From: Streptomyces sp. SID12488
GTDB lineage: Bacteria > Actinomycetota > Actinomycetes > Streptomycetales > Streptomycetaceae
Direction: 5' to 3'
Assembly: GCF_010548275.1 (NCBI RefSeq)
Contig: NZ_JAAGLT010000005.1
Coordinates: forward strand, 1 to 64,000
DNA length: 64,000 nucleotides
Numbering within the stretch: position 1 is the first letter of the stretch; each line of letters opens with the position of its first letter. A program made the translations under genes and the position numbers. The notes below the pieces were generated by a model. That model saw only the letters and a program-made list of their open reading frames with translations. It did not search any database and had not been told where the DNA came from. Below are positions 37,389-45,987 of the stretch, in pieces.

Positions 37389-38254
37389 CGGATCGTGCGC
37401 TCGCCGTCGTACGGGCAGGGGCGCTGACCACCGTGCAGGACCTGGGGCGTCCCGGGTACGCCCATCTCGGGGTGCCCCGCTCCGGCGCCCTGGACGCGCC
37501 CACGGCAGGGCTCGTCAACCGGCTGGTCGGCAACCCGTCCGGGGCGGCCGTTCTGGAGACCACCCTCAACGGCTGCGCCCTGCGCCCCCGTTGCCCGGTC
37601 ACCGTCGCGGTCGGCGGCGCCCCCTGCACGGTCACCGTGGACGGCCGCCCGGTGGCCTGGGGCGCTCCGGTCCAGGTGCCGGGCGGCGCGCTGCTGGACG
37701 TCGGAACCGCCCTGACCGGAGTACGCGCCTACGTGGCCGTCTCCGGCGGAGTCGCCGTCGAGCCCGTGCTCGGCAGCCGCTCCACCGACCTGCTGTCCGG
37801 CCTGGGCCCGCCGCCCCTCACGGACGGCGCGGTGCTGCCCCTGGGGCAGGTGATCGGCGGGCACGCGCGCGTGGACGTCGTTCCGCAGCCCGCGCCCCCT
37901 GCCGAACTCGTGCTCCGGGTGACCGTCGGGCCACGCGACGACTGGTTCACTCCGGCGGCGCTACGGACCTTCACCACGTCCACGTACCGGGTGTCCTCCG
38001 CGAGCAACCGCATCGGGCTGCGGACGGAAGGCCCCTCCCTGGAGCGGGCCTTCGCCGGTGAACTCCCCAGTGAGGGCATGGTCCTGGGCGCGGTCCAGGT
38101 GCCCCCGGACGGCAGGCCGGTGGTCTTCCTCGCCGACCATCCCACCACCGGCGGCTACCCGGTGATCGCCGTCGTCCGCACCGCTGACCTCCACGCCGCA
38201 GCCCAGGCGGCGCCGGGCACACCGGTCAGATTCGTGCGCGCACACCGTCGCTGA
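37385..38254 (+). CDS. pxpC: 5-oxoprolinase subunit PxpC (KipA/allophanate hydrolase subunit 2 type)
   Basis: A 289-aa AHS2-domain (biotin-dependent carboxylase-like) protein. It opens VVRAGALTTVQDLGRPGYAH and has the late GMVLGAVQVPPDGRPVVFLADHPTTGGYPV. ATG 37385 overlaps the pxpB stop. Last gene of the operon; the 244 bp to the convergent GDSL gene show no clear terminator. Confidence 0.94.
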   Translation: MTDRALAVVRAGALTTVQDLGRPGYAHLGVPRSGALDAPTAGLVNRLVGNPSGAAVLETTLNGCALRPRCPVTVAVGGAPCTVTVDGRPVAWGAPVQVPGGALLDVGTALTGVRAYVAVSGGVAVEPVLGSRSTDLLSGLGPPPLTDGAVLPLGQVIGGHARVDVVPQPAPPAELVLRVTVGPRDDWFTPAALRTFTTSTYRVSSASNRIGLRTEGPSLERAFAGELPSEGMVLGAVQVPPDGRPVVFLADHPTTGGYPVIAVVRTADLHAAAQAAPGTPVRFVRAHRR

Positions 38255-38498
38255 GCCACCCGGGGCCGGTCGGGCGGATCATGTCGGAGACGCGGCGCTG
38301 CGGTGCCATCAGCCGCCCCGTGACGGGTTCCCGTCTGCGGCGGGCGACGCGGTTGCCGACTCCCCCGCCACGTCGCCCGGCGCGGCAACGGCTGATGTCG
38401 GTGTCCCCTCCTCCTTGCAGCCGGACGCGCGCCGAATCCGCGCGCCCGTGCCTGTCAGGCGCCGTAGCCGTCCTCCGCGCCCGATCCACCGGCCAGGC

Positions 38499-39356
38499 CT
38501 ACGCCACGTCCGGCTCGGCCCGGTGCTCCGTCACCGTCAGCGCGGCCAGGGCCGCCGCGACGGCATGGGAGGCCCCCAGGTCGAGGCGGGCGCTGGTGCC
38601 CCGCGCGCGGTGGCGGACCTCCTGGGCGGCGAGCCGCAGGAGCTGCGGCAGCAGGTCGGTGCACCGCCGGGCCACCCAGCCCGTGCCCGCGGTGGCCAGC
38701 CAGCGCAGGCCGGCCGACCGGGTGGGCGCGGGTTGTTCCGGCTCGGGCGACGGACCCGCACCGCCCGTGACGCCCGCCTCCACGAGCAGCGCGTGGAAGC
38801 GGACCGCGAGCTGCCGGTGGCCCTGCTCGCCGGGGTGCAGCCGGTCCGCGCTCCACATCTCACGCCCGCTGAGCCACTCCCCCTCAGCCGCGTGCAGATG
38901 CACGGCCCCGTAGCGCTCGGAGAGCGCGTGGACGACCGTGTTGACCGCCCGCTGCCGCCGGGCCAGCGGGTTCGCCAGGACACCGGGCAGCCCCAGCATC
39001 GCCCCGGGGTCGGGCAGACACGCCGTGAGCAGGAGCGCGCCCCGCTCGGTGAAGGCCGCGTACACCTCGTCCAGCCGGGCGGCCACCGCGTGGATGTCGA
39101 ACGTGCGGCGCAGGGTGTCGTTCACCCCGATGACGACGGACACGACGTCCGGCTCCAGGTCGAGTCCGGCCGACGTCTGCCGTTCCCGTACGTCGCGTGT
39201 CTGTGCCCCGCTGACCGCGAGGTTGGTGAACTCCACCGGCGTGTCGCCGAACCCGTCGGCGAGCAGCGCGGCCCAGCCGCGCCACTCGCCGTCCACGGGA
39301 TCGCCCACGCCCTCGGTCAGCGAGTCGCCGAGCGCCACGAACCGCAGCGGTCTCAT
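38499..39356 (-). CDS. SGNH/GDSL-type hydrolase
   Basis: A 285-aa esterase-like hydrolase. The nucleophile is Ser12 in ALGDSLTEG; block II Gly is in LAVSGAQT, block III Asn in IGVNDTL, and the Asp/His pair in DRLHPGEQGH. No signal peptide is seen. The C-terminal 80 residues have no known motif. Its start overlaps the stop of the upstream glycosyltransferase (ATGA), so it is the third gene of a coupled operon, suggesting removal or remodelling of acyl groups on a glycolipid or glycan; that is inference. Confidence 0.88.
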   Translation of the reverse strand: MRPLRFVALGDSLTEGVGDPVDGEWRGWAALLADGFGDTPVEFTNLAVSGAQTRDVRERQTSAGLDLEPDVVSVVIGVNDTLRRTFDIHAVAARLDEVYAAFTERGALLLTACLPDPGAMLGLPGVLANPLARRQRAVNTVVHALSERYGAVHLHAAEGEWLSGREMWSADRLHPGEQGHRQLAVRFHALLVEAGVTGGAGPSPEPEQPAPTRSAGLRWLATAGTGWVARRCTDLLPQLLRLAAQEVRHRARGTSARLDLGASHAVAAALAALTVTEHRAEPDVA

Positions 39357-40555
39357 CCGACACCCTCCGGTACGACGGGCAGTACGGGCGTGTCACCGGC
39401 GGACCGCACCACCGCGTCGTGCGCCGCGAGGAACGCCTCGACCGCGGCCGGCCAGCCGAAACACTCCGCACGCGCGCGTGCCTTCTCCCGGCGCTCGTGC
39501 TCGGGCCGCCCCAGCAGCAGCCGTACGGCGTCCGCGAAGGCCTCTCCGTCGTCGGCCGCGACGGCTCCGGCGGACCCGATCACCTCGGGCAGCGCGGAGG
39601 ACGCGCTGACGACCACGGGTGTGCCGCAGGCCATCGCCTCCAGCGCGGCGAGCCCGAACGTCTCCGCGGGCCCGGGCGACAGGCACACGTCGGCGGACGC
39701 CTGGAGTGCGCCCAGCAGTGCCCGGTCGGTGACGTGGCCGAGGAAGGTGACCGGCAGCCCGCGCTCCCGCGCCCGCTGCTCCAGGCGGGCCCGCAACGGC
39801 CCGTCCCCGGCCACCACCAGCCTCGCCCGCTGTCCGCGCCGCAGGAGGGCCTCCAGGGCGTCCAGCGCCGTACCGGGCCGCTTCTCGACGGACAGCCGGG
39901 AGCACATCACCAGAAGCAGTTCGTCCCCGCGCGCGTGCGCGGCCCGCACCGCCGGGTCGCGCAGCGACGGATGCCGCCGCACCAGGTCGACGCCCAGGGG
40001 AGCCCGTACGACATTGCGCGCCCCGATCCGCACGAACTCCCGCTCGGCGAACTCCGTGGTGCACACCACGCGCGCGTAGGTGTGTGCCGTACGGACGTTG
40101 AGGGCGTCGGCGGTGCGCCGGGAGAGGTTCTCCGACAGGCCCCAGGTGCGCAGGACACCGTCGGCGGTCTCATGGGAGACCATCACCGCGGGGACGCGGG
40201 CCCGGCGCGCCCACCTGCCCGTCCATCTGAGGGTCGTCCGGTCGGACACCTCCAGACGGTCCGGCGCGAGTTCCTCCAGGAGGGCGGCGACGCGCCGCTT
40301 GTCCGTGAGGACGCGGTAGCCGCCGGTGCCGGGCAGCAGCGGGCCGGGCAGGGTGATCACCCGCCCCTGCTCGGTGTCGCGGTCACTCGCTCGCTCACCG
40401 GGCACGATCAGCACGGGGTCGTGCCCGGCGGCCCGGTATCCGGTGCCCAGTTCGCGCAGCGCGGTGCGCAGGCCGCCCGAGGCGGGGGCGACGAAGTTCG
40501 CCAGCCGGACGATGCGCAGCGGTCCGCCCGCGCCGCGTGGTGCCTCGGCGTTCAT
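39353..40555 (-). CDS. GT4-family glycosyltransferase
   Basis: A 400-aa cytoplasmic GT-B enzyme. The N-terminal acceptor domain (FVAPASGGLRTALRELG) is followed by the nucleotide-sugar domain with RLSVEKRP, LVVAGDGPLR and the EX7E motif within GPAETFGLAALEAMACGTPV. It resembles mannosyltransferases of the PimB type. It overlaps both neighbours by four bases and presumably acts in the same pathway as the following GDSL protein and preceding transferase. Donor and acceptor are unknown. Confidence 0.88.
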   Translation of the reverse strand: MNAEAPRGAGGPLRIVRLANFVAPASGGLRTALRELGTGYRAAGHDPVLIVPGERASDRDTEQGRVITLPGPLLPGTGGYRVLTDKRRVAALLEELAPDRLEVSDRTTLRWTGRWARRARVPAVMVSHETADGVLRTWGLSENLSRRTADALNVRTAHTYARVVCTTEFAEREFVRIGARNVVRAPLGVDLVRRHPSLRDPAVRAAHARGDELLLVMCSRLSVEKRPGTALDALEALLRRGQRARLVVAGDGPLRARLEQRARERGLPVTFLGHVTDRALLGALQASADVCLSPGPAETFGLAALEAMACGTPVVVSASSALPEVIGSAGAVAADDGEAFADAVRLLLGRPEHERREKARARAECFGWPAAVEAFLAAHDAVVRSAGDTPVLPVVPEGVG

Positions 40556-41676
40556 GCGGCCACCGCCGTCCGCGCGGTGAGGATGTCGGCGTAGTGCCCG
40601 ACCAGCTGGTCGCCGACAGCCGCCCAGGTACGGCCCTCGACGGCCGCCCGGGCGGCGGCGCCGTAGACGGTCCGCAGGCCCGGGTCACGGGCCAGGGACC
40701 ACACCGCGTCCCGGACGGCGGCAGCGTCGCGCGGCGGGACCAGCAGGCCGGTGCGCCCGTGGGCGACCAGATCCAGCGGGCCACCGGCGGCGGGCGCGAC
40801 GACGGGCACGCCGCTCGCCATGGCCTCCTGCACGGTCTGGCAGAAGGTCTCGAACGGGCCGGTGTGCGCGAAGACGTCCAGCGAGGCGAAGATCCGCGCG
40901 AGTTCGTCACCGGTGCGGCGGCCCAGGAAGACCGCTCCCGGAAGCTGCTCTCGCAGTCCGGGCTCGCTGGGTCCGTCGCCCACGACGACGACCCGAACAC
41001 CGTCCAGCGCACAGACACCGGCGAGGAGTTCGACCTGCTTCTCGGGGGCGAGCCGGCCGACGTAGCCGACGATCAGCTCGCCGTTCGGGGCGAGTTCGCG
41101 GCGGATGGCCTCGTCGCGCAGTTCGGGGCGGAAGCGCGCGGTGTCCACTCCGCGCTGCCAAAGCTTCACCCGGGGGACGCCGTGCGACTCCAGGTCGTAC
41201 AGGGCCGCGCTGGAGGGCGCGAGGGTGAGGTCGGCGGCGGCGTGGACGGAGCGGATGCGCCGCCAGGCGGCGGCCTCGCCCGCGTGAACGTACGTACGGG
41301 CGTATCCGGCCAGGTCGGTCTGGTAGACGGCCACGGCGGGGATGCCGAGCCGGGCGGCGGCGGCCATGCCGCGTACGCCGAGGACGAAGGGGCTGGCCAG
41401 GTGGACGATGTCCGCGCGGTGCTCGGTGATCGCGGCGGCGACGCGTCGGCTGGGGAGGGCGACGCGGACCTGGGGGTAGCCGGGGAGCGGCAGGGAGGGG
41501 ACACGGACGACGGGGCACGGCGCCGAGGCGTCGGGCCCGTTCCCGGCGGCGGTGGCCGGGGCGACGACGAGGGGAACGTGACCGCGATCGACGAGGTGCC
41601 GGGCGGTCTGGAGCGCGCAGTGGGCCACGCCGTTCACATCGGGGGGAAAGGATTCGGTCACGATGACTACACGCAT
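40552..41676 (-). CDS. GT4-family glycosyltransferase, MgtA-like mannosyltransferase
   Basis: A 374-aa enzyme that starts MRVVIVTESFPPDVNGVAH, as in actinobacterial GDP-mannose-dependent alpha-mannosyltransferases of glycolipid synthesis (MgtA type). It has RLAPEKQVELLAG, VVVGDGPSEPGLR and GPFETFCQTVQEAMASGVPV (EX7E). First gene of the three-gene coupled operon. A role in mannosylated membrane glycolipids is likely from family, not proven. Confidence 0.88.
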   Translation of the reverse strand: MRVVIVTESFPPDVNGVAHCALQTARHLVDRGHVPLVVAPATAAGNGPDASAPCPVVRVPSLPLPGYPQVRVALPSRRVAAAITEHRADIVHLASPFVLGVRGMAAAARLGIPAVAVYQTDLAGYARTYVHAGEAAAWRRIRSVHAAADLTLAPSSAALYDLESHGVPRVKLWQRGVDTARFRPELRDEAIRRELAPNGELIVGYVGRLAPEKQVELLAGVCALDGVRVVVVGDGPSEPGLREQLPGAVFLGRRTGDELARIFASLDVFAHTGPFETFCQTVQEAMASGVPVVAPAAGGPLDLVAHGRTGLLVPPRDAAAVRDAVWSLARDPGLRTVYGAAARAAVEGRTWAAVGDQLVGHYADILTARTAVAA

Positions 41677-41804
41677 AGGGGTGTTGTCGCCGTGCTGGAC
41701 GTGCTCGCGTCAACGTCGATCTTTCCGGACGGGGAACGTCCCATGAGCGTTGCGCACCGCCCCCTCCCGGGTCGGCGCGCGTCCACGCGCTCCTGATCTC
41801 CGGG

Positions 41805-43235
41805 TCATCCCCCGTTCATACGGCGGGTGCTGTCGGGCCCGATCCGGCTTCGTACGGCTGTCTGGACCTCGGCCTCCTCGGCCGGGTCGGCGGCGAGTCG
41901 GCGCAGCTGGTCGACGACCCTGGCGTCACCGGTCTCGGCGTGCCGGGCGGCGACCTCGCGGGTGGTCTCCTCGCAGTCCCACAGGCATTCGACGGCGAAG
42001 CCGACGGCGAAGGAGGGGTCGGTGGCGGCGAGGGCCCGGGCGGCCCGGCCCCGCAGGTGGGACGAGGCGGTCTCGCGGTAGACGTGGCGCAGAACAGGGG
42101 CCGCGCAGACGATACCGAGCCGCCCCGCGCCGTCCACGAGGGTCCACAGGGTCGGCGCGTCGGGCCCTTCGCCCCGTACGGCCTCCCTCAGTGCGCCGAG
42201 GACGAGGTCGCTGTCCCGGGTGCCGCCCAGACAGGCGAGCATCCGTCCGGCGGCGGCGCCCAGGGGGTCGGGCCGGTGGACCCACCCGCGCGCGCGGTCG
42301 ACGGCGGCGATACTGCGCATACGTTCGAATGCGTCGACGGCGGCCTCCACGACGGCCGTCGTGCCGTCGGCGACCGCGCCCTCGACCAAATCGAGGGCAT
42401 CGGGATCATTGCTGTCCGCGAGATAGCGCAGGGCCGTACAGCGGGCGCCGTCGCCACCGCTGCGGGCCGCCGCCAGGATCTGGGGCCGGTCCTCCGGACC
42501 TGCCACGGCCGTCAGACAGCGCGCGGCGGGCACATGAAGGACGGCACCGCGGTCGATGCCCTGCTGGGCCCACTCGAAGACGGCCTGCACGCTCCAGCCC
42601 GGGCGGGGCCCGGACGGTCGCATCTGGCGTTGCCAGCGGTCGAAACAGCCGGTCTCCTGGGCGGCACGCACCCGCGTGGAGACCGATTCGCGCGGATCGT
42701 CGGCCCACAGCCGCCAGGGCCGGGGCTCGAAGGCGTCCCGCACGACGGCGGCGAGTTCCGCCTCGCCCTCCGCGTCGGTGCCGAAGCGGGCGAGTACGGG
42801 GGCGGCGAGGGCGCGCAGCCCCGCGTCGTCGTCCCTGAGCGCCAGTTCGTCCAGCGCCCAGGCCCAGCTGGTGCCGGTGGCGGCATACCTGCGCAGCACC
42901 TCGAGTGCGTCCCGCCTGCCGTAGGAGGCGAGGTGCCCGAGGACCGCGAGGGCGAGCCCGGTGCGTGACTCGTCGGTGTCGAGGATGTCCTCGGCGTCGA
43001 AGAGATGGGCCTCGATCTCGTCGAGCTCGCCGTGGAGATCGACATAGAGACGGGCGTAGTAGAGGGAGCGGTTCTCCACCTGCCAGTCGTGGCGGGGGTC
43101 GTGGAGCACGCAGTGGTTCAGTGCCGCGAGCGCGTCGGCCCGCGGTGCGGTGAGCGCGTGCAGCGTGCCGTCGCCGCGGCCCCTCTGGAGCAGGCCGAGC
43201 AGCGTTCCGCTGGGCGCTATGACCGGATCGAACAT
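41805..43235 (-). CDS. HEAT-like repeat protein, function unknown
   Basis: A 476-aa soluble protein built of alpha-helical repeats of about 30-35 residues (for example LRYLADSNDPDALDLVEGA and ARALAATDPSFAVGFAVECL), consistent with a HEAT/armadillo scaffold and with no enzyme motif. ATG 43235 (MFDPVIAPSG) is preferred, with GAGG upstream; a GTG at 43250 would add five residues. It is monocistronic between the mannosyltransferase operon and a small ankyrin protein on the same strand. Confidence 0.8.
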   Translation of the reverse strand: MFDPVIAPSGTLLGLLQRGRGDGTLHALTAPRADALAALNHCVLHDPRHDWQVENRSLYYARLYVDLHGELDEIEAHLFDAEDILDTDESRTGLALAVLGHLASYGRRDALEVLRRYAATGTSWAWALDELALRDDDAGLRALAAPVLARFGTDAEGEAELAAVVRDAFEPRPWRLWADDPRESVSTRVRAAQETGCFDRWQRQMRPSGPRPGWSVQAVFEWAQQGIDRGAVLHVPAARCLTAVAGPEDRPQILAAARSGGDGARCTALRYLADSNDPDALDLVEGAVADGTTAVVEAAVDAFERMRSIAAVDRARGWVHRPDPLGAAAGRMLACLGGTRDSDLVLGALREAVRGEGPDAPTLWTLVDGAGRLGIVCAAPVLRHVYRETASSHLRGRAARALAATDPSFAVGFAVECLWDCEETTREVAARHAETGDARVVDQLRRLAADPAEEAEVQTAVRSRIGPDSTRRMNGG

Positions 43236-43536
43236 GGGAAACAGCCTCACATCAAGCGTCGACGCAACCGGGATCCTGCTTTACCTGGCCACGTGACAAC
43301 ACGTCGGGGCGCCCGCCGTTTCCTGCTTGCTGTAGACCATCTTCCTCTGCCTCTCGTAGGTGGGCCCATGCGGACCGCATCACGGCCCGCGCGGTGCGGC
43401 AACATCTGCCCAGCCATCACGTCCATGAATCACGACGTCATGATGACCCGGCTGTTCAAGCTGCCGCGACCGTATTTCCGGCGGCCCCGTTCCGCCTCCC
43501 CCGTTTTCCTTGTCCTAGCTGGTCAGCGCGTACGAC
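43236..43536. other. Gap between ankyrin and HEAT-like genes
   Basis: About 300 bp with lower GC and no supported gene. It should hold the promoter of the HEAT-like gene. No repeats or clear hairpins noticed. Confidence 0.5.
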
Positions 43537-43929
43537 TCAGTGTGCGCCGAACAGCTCCAGCAGTTCCGTCTTGCCGAACATCCGAGCGGTGTCGAGGGCC
43601 GAGGGCATGCCCGCGGCCGGGTTGGCGCCACCCTCCAGGAGTGCCTGGATGACATCCTGCGCACCCTTGAAAACGGCCCCGGCGAGTGGTGTCTGACCCC
43701 GGTCGTTGACCCGGTCCCCGTCGGCACCGCGGGCGAGGAGCGCCCGGACCGCGTCGGCGTGGCCGTGGTAGGCGGCGAGCATCACCAGGGAGTCGCCGCG
43801 GTCGTTGGTGAGGTCGGCCGGTACGCCCGCGTCGACGTACGCCACGAGTGCCTCGGTCTGCCCCTGCCGGGCCAGATCGAAGATCTTCGTCGCCAGCTCC
43901 ACGACCTCGGGGTCGGGGGCTTCACTCAT
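43537..43929 (-). CDS. Small ankyrin-repeat protein
   Basis: A 130-aa protein with three to four ankyrin repeats (LARQGQTEALVAYVDAGVPA, DRGDSLVMLAAYHGHADAVR, DRGQTPLAGAVFKGAQDVIQ). This is a protein-binding fold with no catalytic residues and no signal peptide. The start is ATG 43929, with GAGGTGG upstream. The binding partner is unknown; the neighbouring HEAT-like protein is another scaffold type. Confidence 0.88.
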   Translation of the reverse strand: MSEAPDPEVVELATKIFDLARQGQTEALVAYVDAGVPADLTNDRGDSLVMLAAYHGHADAVRALLARGADGDRVNDRGQTPLAGAVFKGAQDVIQALLEGGANPAAGMPSALDTARMFGKTELLELFGAH

Positions 43930-44165
43930 CGGCCGGACCACCTCTCGTTACAACCGTACGGGTGAATCGCCAGAGTACTGGCTTAACAGGCGCATGACCC
44001 GACACCTCAGCAGCAAAGATCAGCACGCCCGGATCACACCAAACAGGTACGCCATGCGGGTGAAATACGCCGAAATTCATCCGATTGCACCTTTTATCGT
44101 ATGGATACATGCTGTGATCCTGGAAGAACTCATGGTGACTGTCCCCACCACACCAGGAGATCCTC

Positions 44166-44360
44166 ATGATCCTCTCCATGTCCGGCGTCGTTCTGCTCGG
44201 CATCATCGTCTTCCTCTTCTTCAAGAAGGACGGCCTCAAGGGGTCGCACGCCTTCGTCGCCGCGCTGTTCGGCTTCTACCTCGCGAGCACCGCCATCGCA
44301 CCGAGCATCAAGGCCGGCGGCGAGAGCCTGGCGAGCCTGCTCGGCGGAATCAAGTTCTGA
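44166..44360 (+). CDS. 64-aa membrane protein
   Basis: The protein has an N-terminal transmembrane helix (VVLLGIIVFLFF), a short basic loop (KKDGLKG) and a second hydrophobic stretch, ending in GGIKF. ATG 44166 follows AGGAGA. It is 35 bp upstream of the FtsK-like gene and likely co-transcribed. No characterised family recognised. Confidence 0.82.
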   Translation: MILSMSGVVLLGIIVFLFFKKDGLKGSHAFVAALFGFYLASTAIAPSIKAGGESLASLLGGIKF

Positions 44361-44395
44361 CGCCCGTCCCGCCCACACCCACCCAGGAGACAGCA

Positions 44396-45955
44396 GTGGC
44401 CCGGCGCCCCCTCCCCCGCATCCTGAGCAACGGCAGCGCACAGATCGCCCGGAGCCGGGAGCTGGCCCGGACCGCTGCGGACAGCGCCACCGACGTCCTC
44501 CACCCGCTGATCACGATCAGCCGGGGTCTTCGCCGACTGGCCGCGGCCGGACGGCGCAAGTGGGCGGACACGCCCAAGGACAGGCGCGGGCCACTGCTGT
44601 TCCTGGTGGCCTCGGTGGTCCTGGTCGTGGCCCTCGTGCCGTACGGCCCGCTGCTCGCCGTCATCTCGGTGATGGCGGCAGCGGCCTGGCACGGCCGCGA
44701 CCGCGCCCCGGCGGAGCCCGACGGCCCCGACGAGTCCCAGACCCAGCGCCTCCAGTCCCTGTACGACGCGCTGGTCCCCTACTTCTCCACCCCCGACGAC
44801 CCCACTCCTCTCTACGCCCACGGCGGCGACTGGGAGAAGACCTTCCCCGCATACGAGTTCGACGGCACCGGCCGCGTCTCGCACCTGGTGGTGCGCTACC
44901 CGGCGTACTTCACCGACGGCGAGGCCGGCTCCCGCGCGCGGATCGAGCAGTTGCTGCACGCCAAGTCGGGCCGGGGCCGCGAGTACCACTTCGCGTGGGA
45001 CGAGGAGGGCAACCAGCTCACGGTGACCGTCCTGTCGCCGCTGCCCACCGACATCGCCGCGCAGCGCTTCGTCACGTCCCCGGGCGAGACGGTGCTCGGC
45101 TTCACGGACCCCACCCAGGTACAGCGCACTCTCCCCCTCGGCCACGGCGAGGAGCAGCGCGATGTCCCGCCGGTCGTCTGGCGCACGGGTCCTCGCTCCA
45201 CCGAACCGCACCTCCTGGTGATGGGCGAGCCGGGCAGCGGTACCACGACCCTCCTGCGTTCGATCGCCCTCCAGGCCCTGCAGTACGGCGATGTCCTGAT
45301 CGTCGACGGCAGCGGCACCGGCGAGTACGCGTGCCTGACCGGCCGGGACGGCGTACTGGCTGTCGAGTGTGCCGCGTCCGGCGCCGTGGCGAGCCTCGAA
45401 TGGGCCGGCCACGAAACGGAACGCCGGCTGATCGCGGCCAACCACGCCCGCCAGGCCGGTCAGCCGCTGCCCGACGACACCCGCCGCCCGCTCTGGCTCC
45501 TCCTCGACCGCCCCGGAGCCCTCGCTCATCTGGCCGCCGCCGACGGCCGCCCCGACCCCCAGTCCCTGCTCCAGGTCCCCCTGCGGCACGGCCGGGCGGC
45601 GAACGTCACGGTCGTGGTGGCGGAACAGTTCGACAGCGCGGACACCCTGAGCGACGCCGTACGGCAGCACACGCGCGCGCGTGTCGTCCTCGGCCACGCG
45701 TCCTCCACCCAACTGGAGGCGGTCCTTGGCGCGCCACCGCACACGACACCGGTCCCGGTCATGCCCCCGGGCCGCGGCTACGCCCGCCTGGGCGCCGGCC
45801 CTGTCCACCGTCTCCAGGTTCCGGCCACCCCGGACCCCCACGACGACGCGACGAGCGACGCCCAGCGCCAGGCGGTGCTGGAACTGCTGCCGCCGCGATC
45901 GGCTCAGACGCTCGTGAAACAGGAACAAGAGCAGGAACAGGAGCCGGTGGCCTAG
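44396..45955 (+). CDS. FtsK/SpoIIIE-like membrane-anchored protein with a lysine-less P-loop
   Basis: A 519-aa protein with two adjacent hydrophobic segments (LLFLVASVVLVVALV, LLAVISVMAAAAW; about 64-100), then an FtsK-like nucleotide-binding domain. Its Walker A position reads GEPGSGTTT (277-285): Thr283 replaces the essential lysine. The Walker B-like strand is VLIVDGSGTGEYA. The C-terminus is rich in Gln/Glu. GTG 44396 follows AGGAGACA. It may be a degenerate DNA-translocase relative acting as a scaffold. It is downstream of the 64-aa membrane protein. Confidence 0.8.
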   Translation: MARRPLPRILSNGSAQIARSRELARTAADSATDVLHPLITISRGLRRLAAAGRRKWADTPKDRRGPLLFLVASVVLVVALVPYGPLLAVISVMAAAAWHGRDRAPAEPDGPDESQTQRLQSLYDALVPYFSTPDDPTPLYAHGGDWEKTFPAYEFDGTGRVSHLVVRYPAYFTDGEAGSRARIEQLLHAKSGRGREYHFAWDEEGNQLTVTVLSPLPTDIAAQRFVTSPGETVLGFTDPTQVQRTLPLGHGEEQRDVPPVVWRTGPRSTEPHLLVMGEPGSGTTTLLRSIALQALQYGDVLIVDGSGTGEYACLTGRDGVLAVECAASGAVASLEWAGHETERRLIAANHARQAGQPLPDDTRRPLWLLLDRPGALAHLAAADGRPDPQSLLQVPLRHGRAANVTVVVAEQFDSADTLSDAVRQHTRARVVLGHASSTQLEAVLGAPPHTTPVPVMPPGRGYARLGAGPVHRLQVPATPDPHDDATSDAQRQAVLELLPPRSAQTLVKQEQEQEQEPVA

Positions 45956-45987
45956 TCACGCCCCCTCGGCCCGGCCCCGCCCACCGC

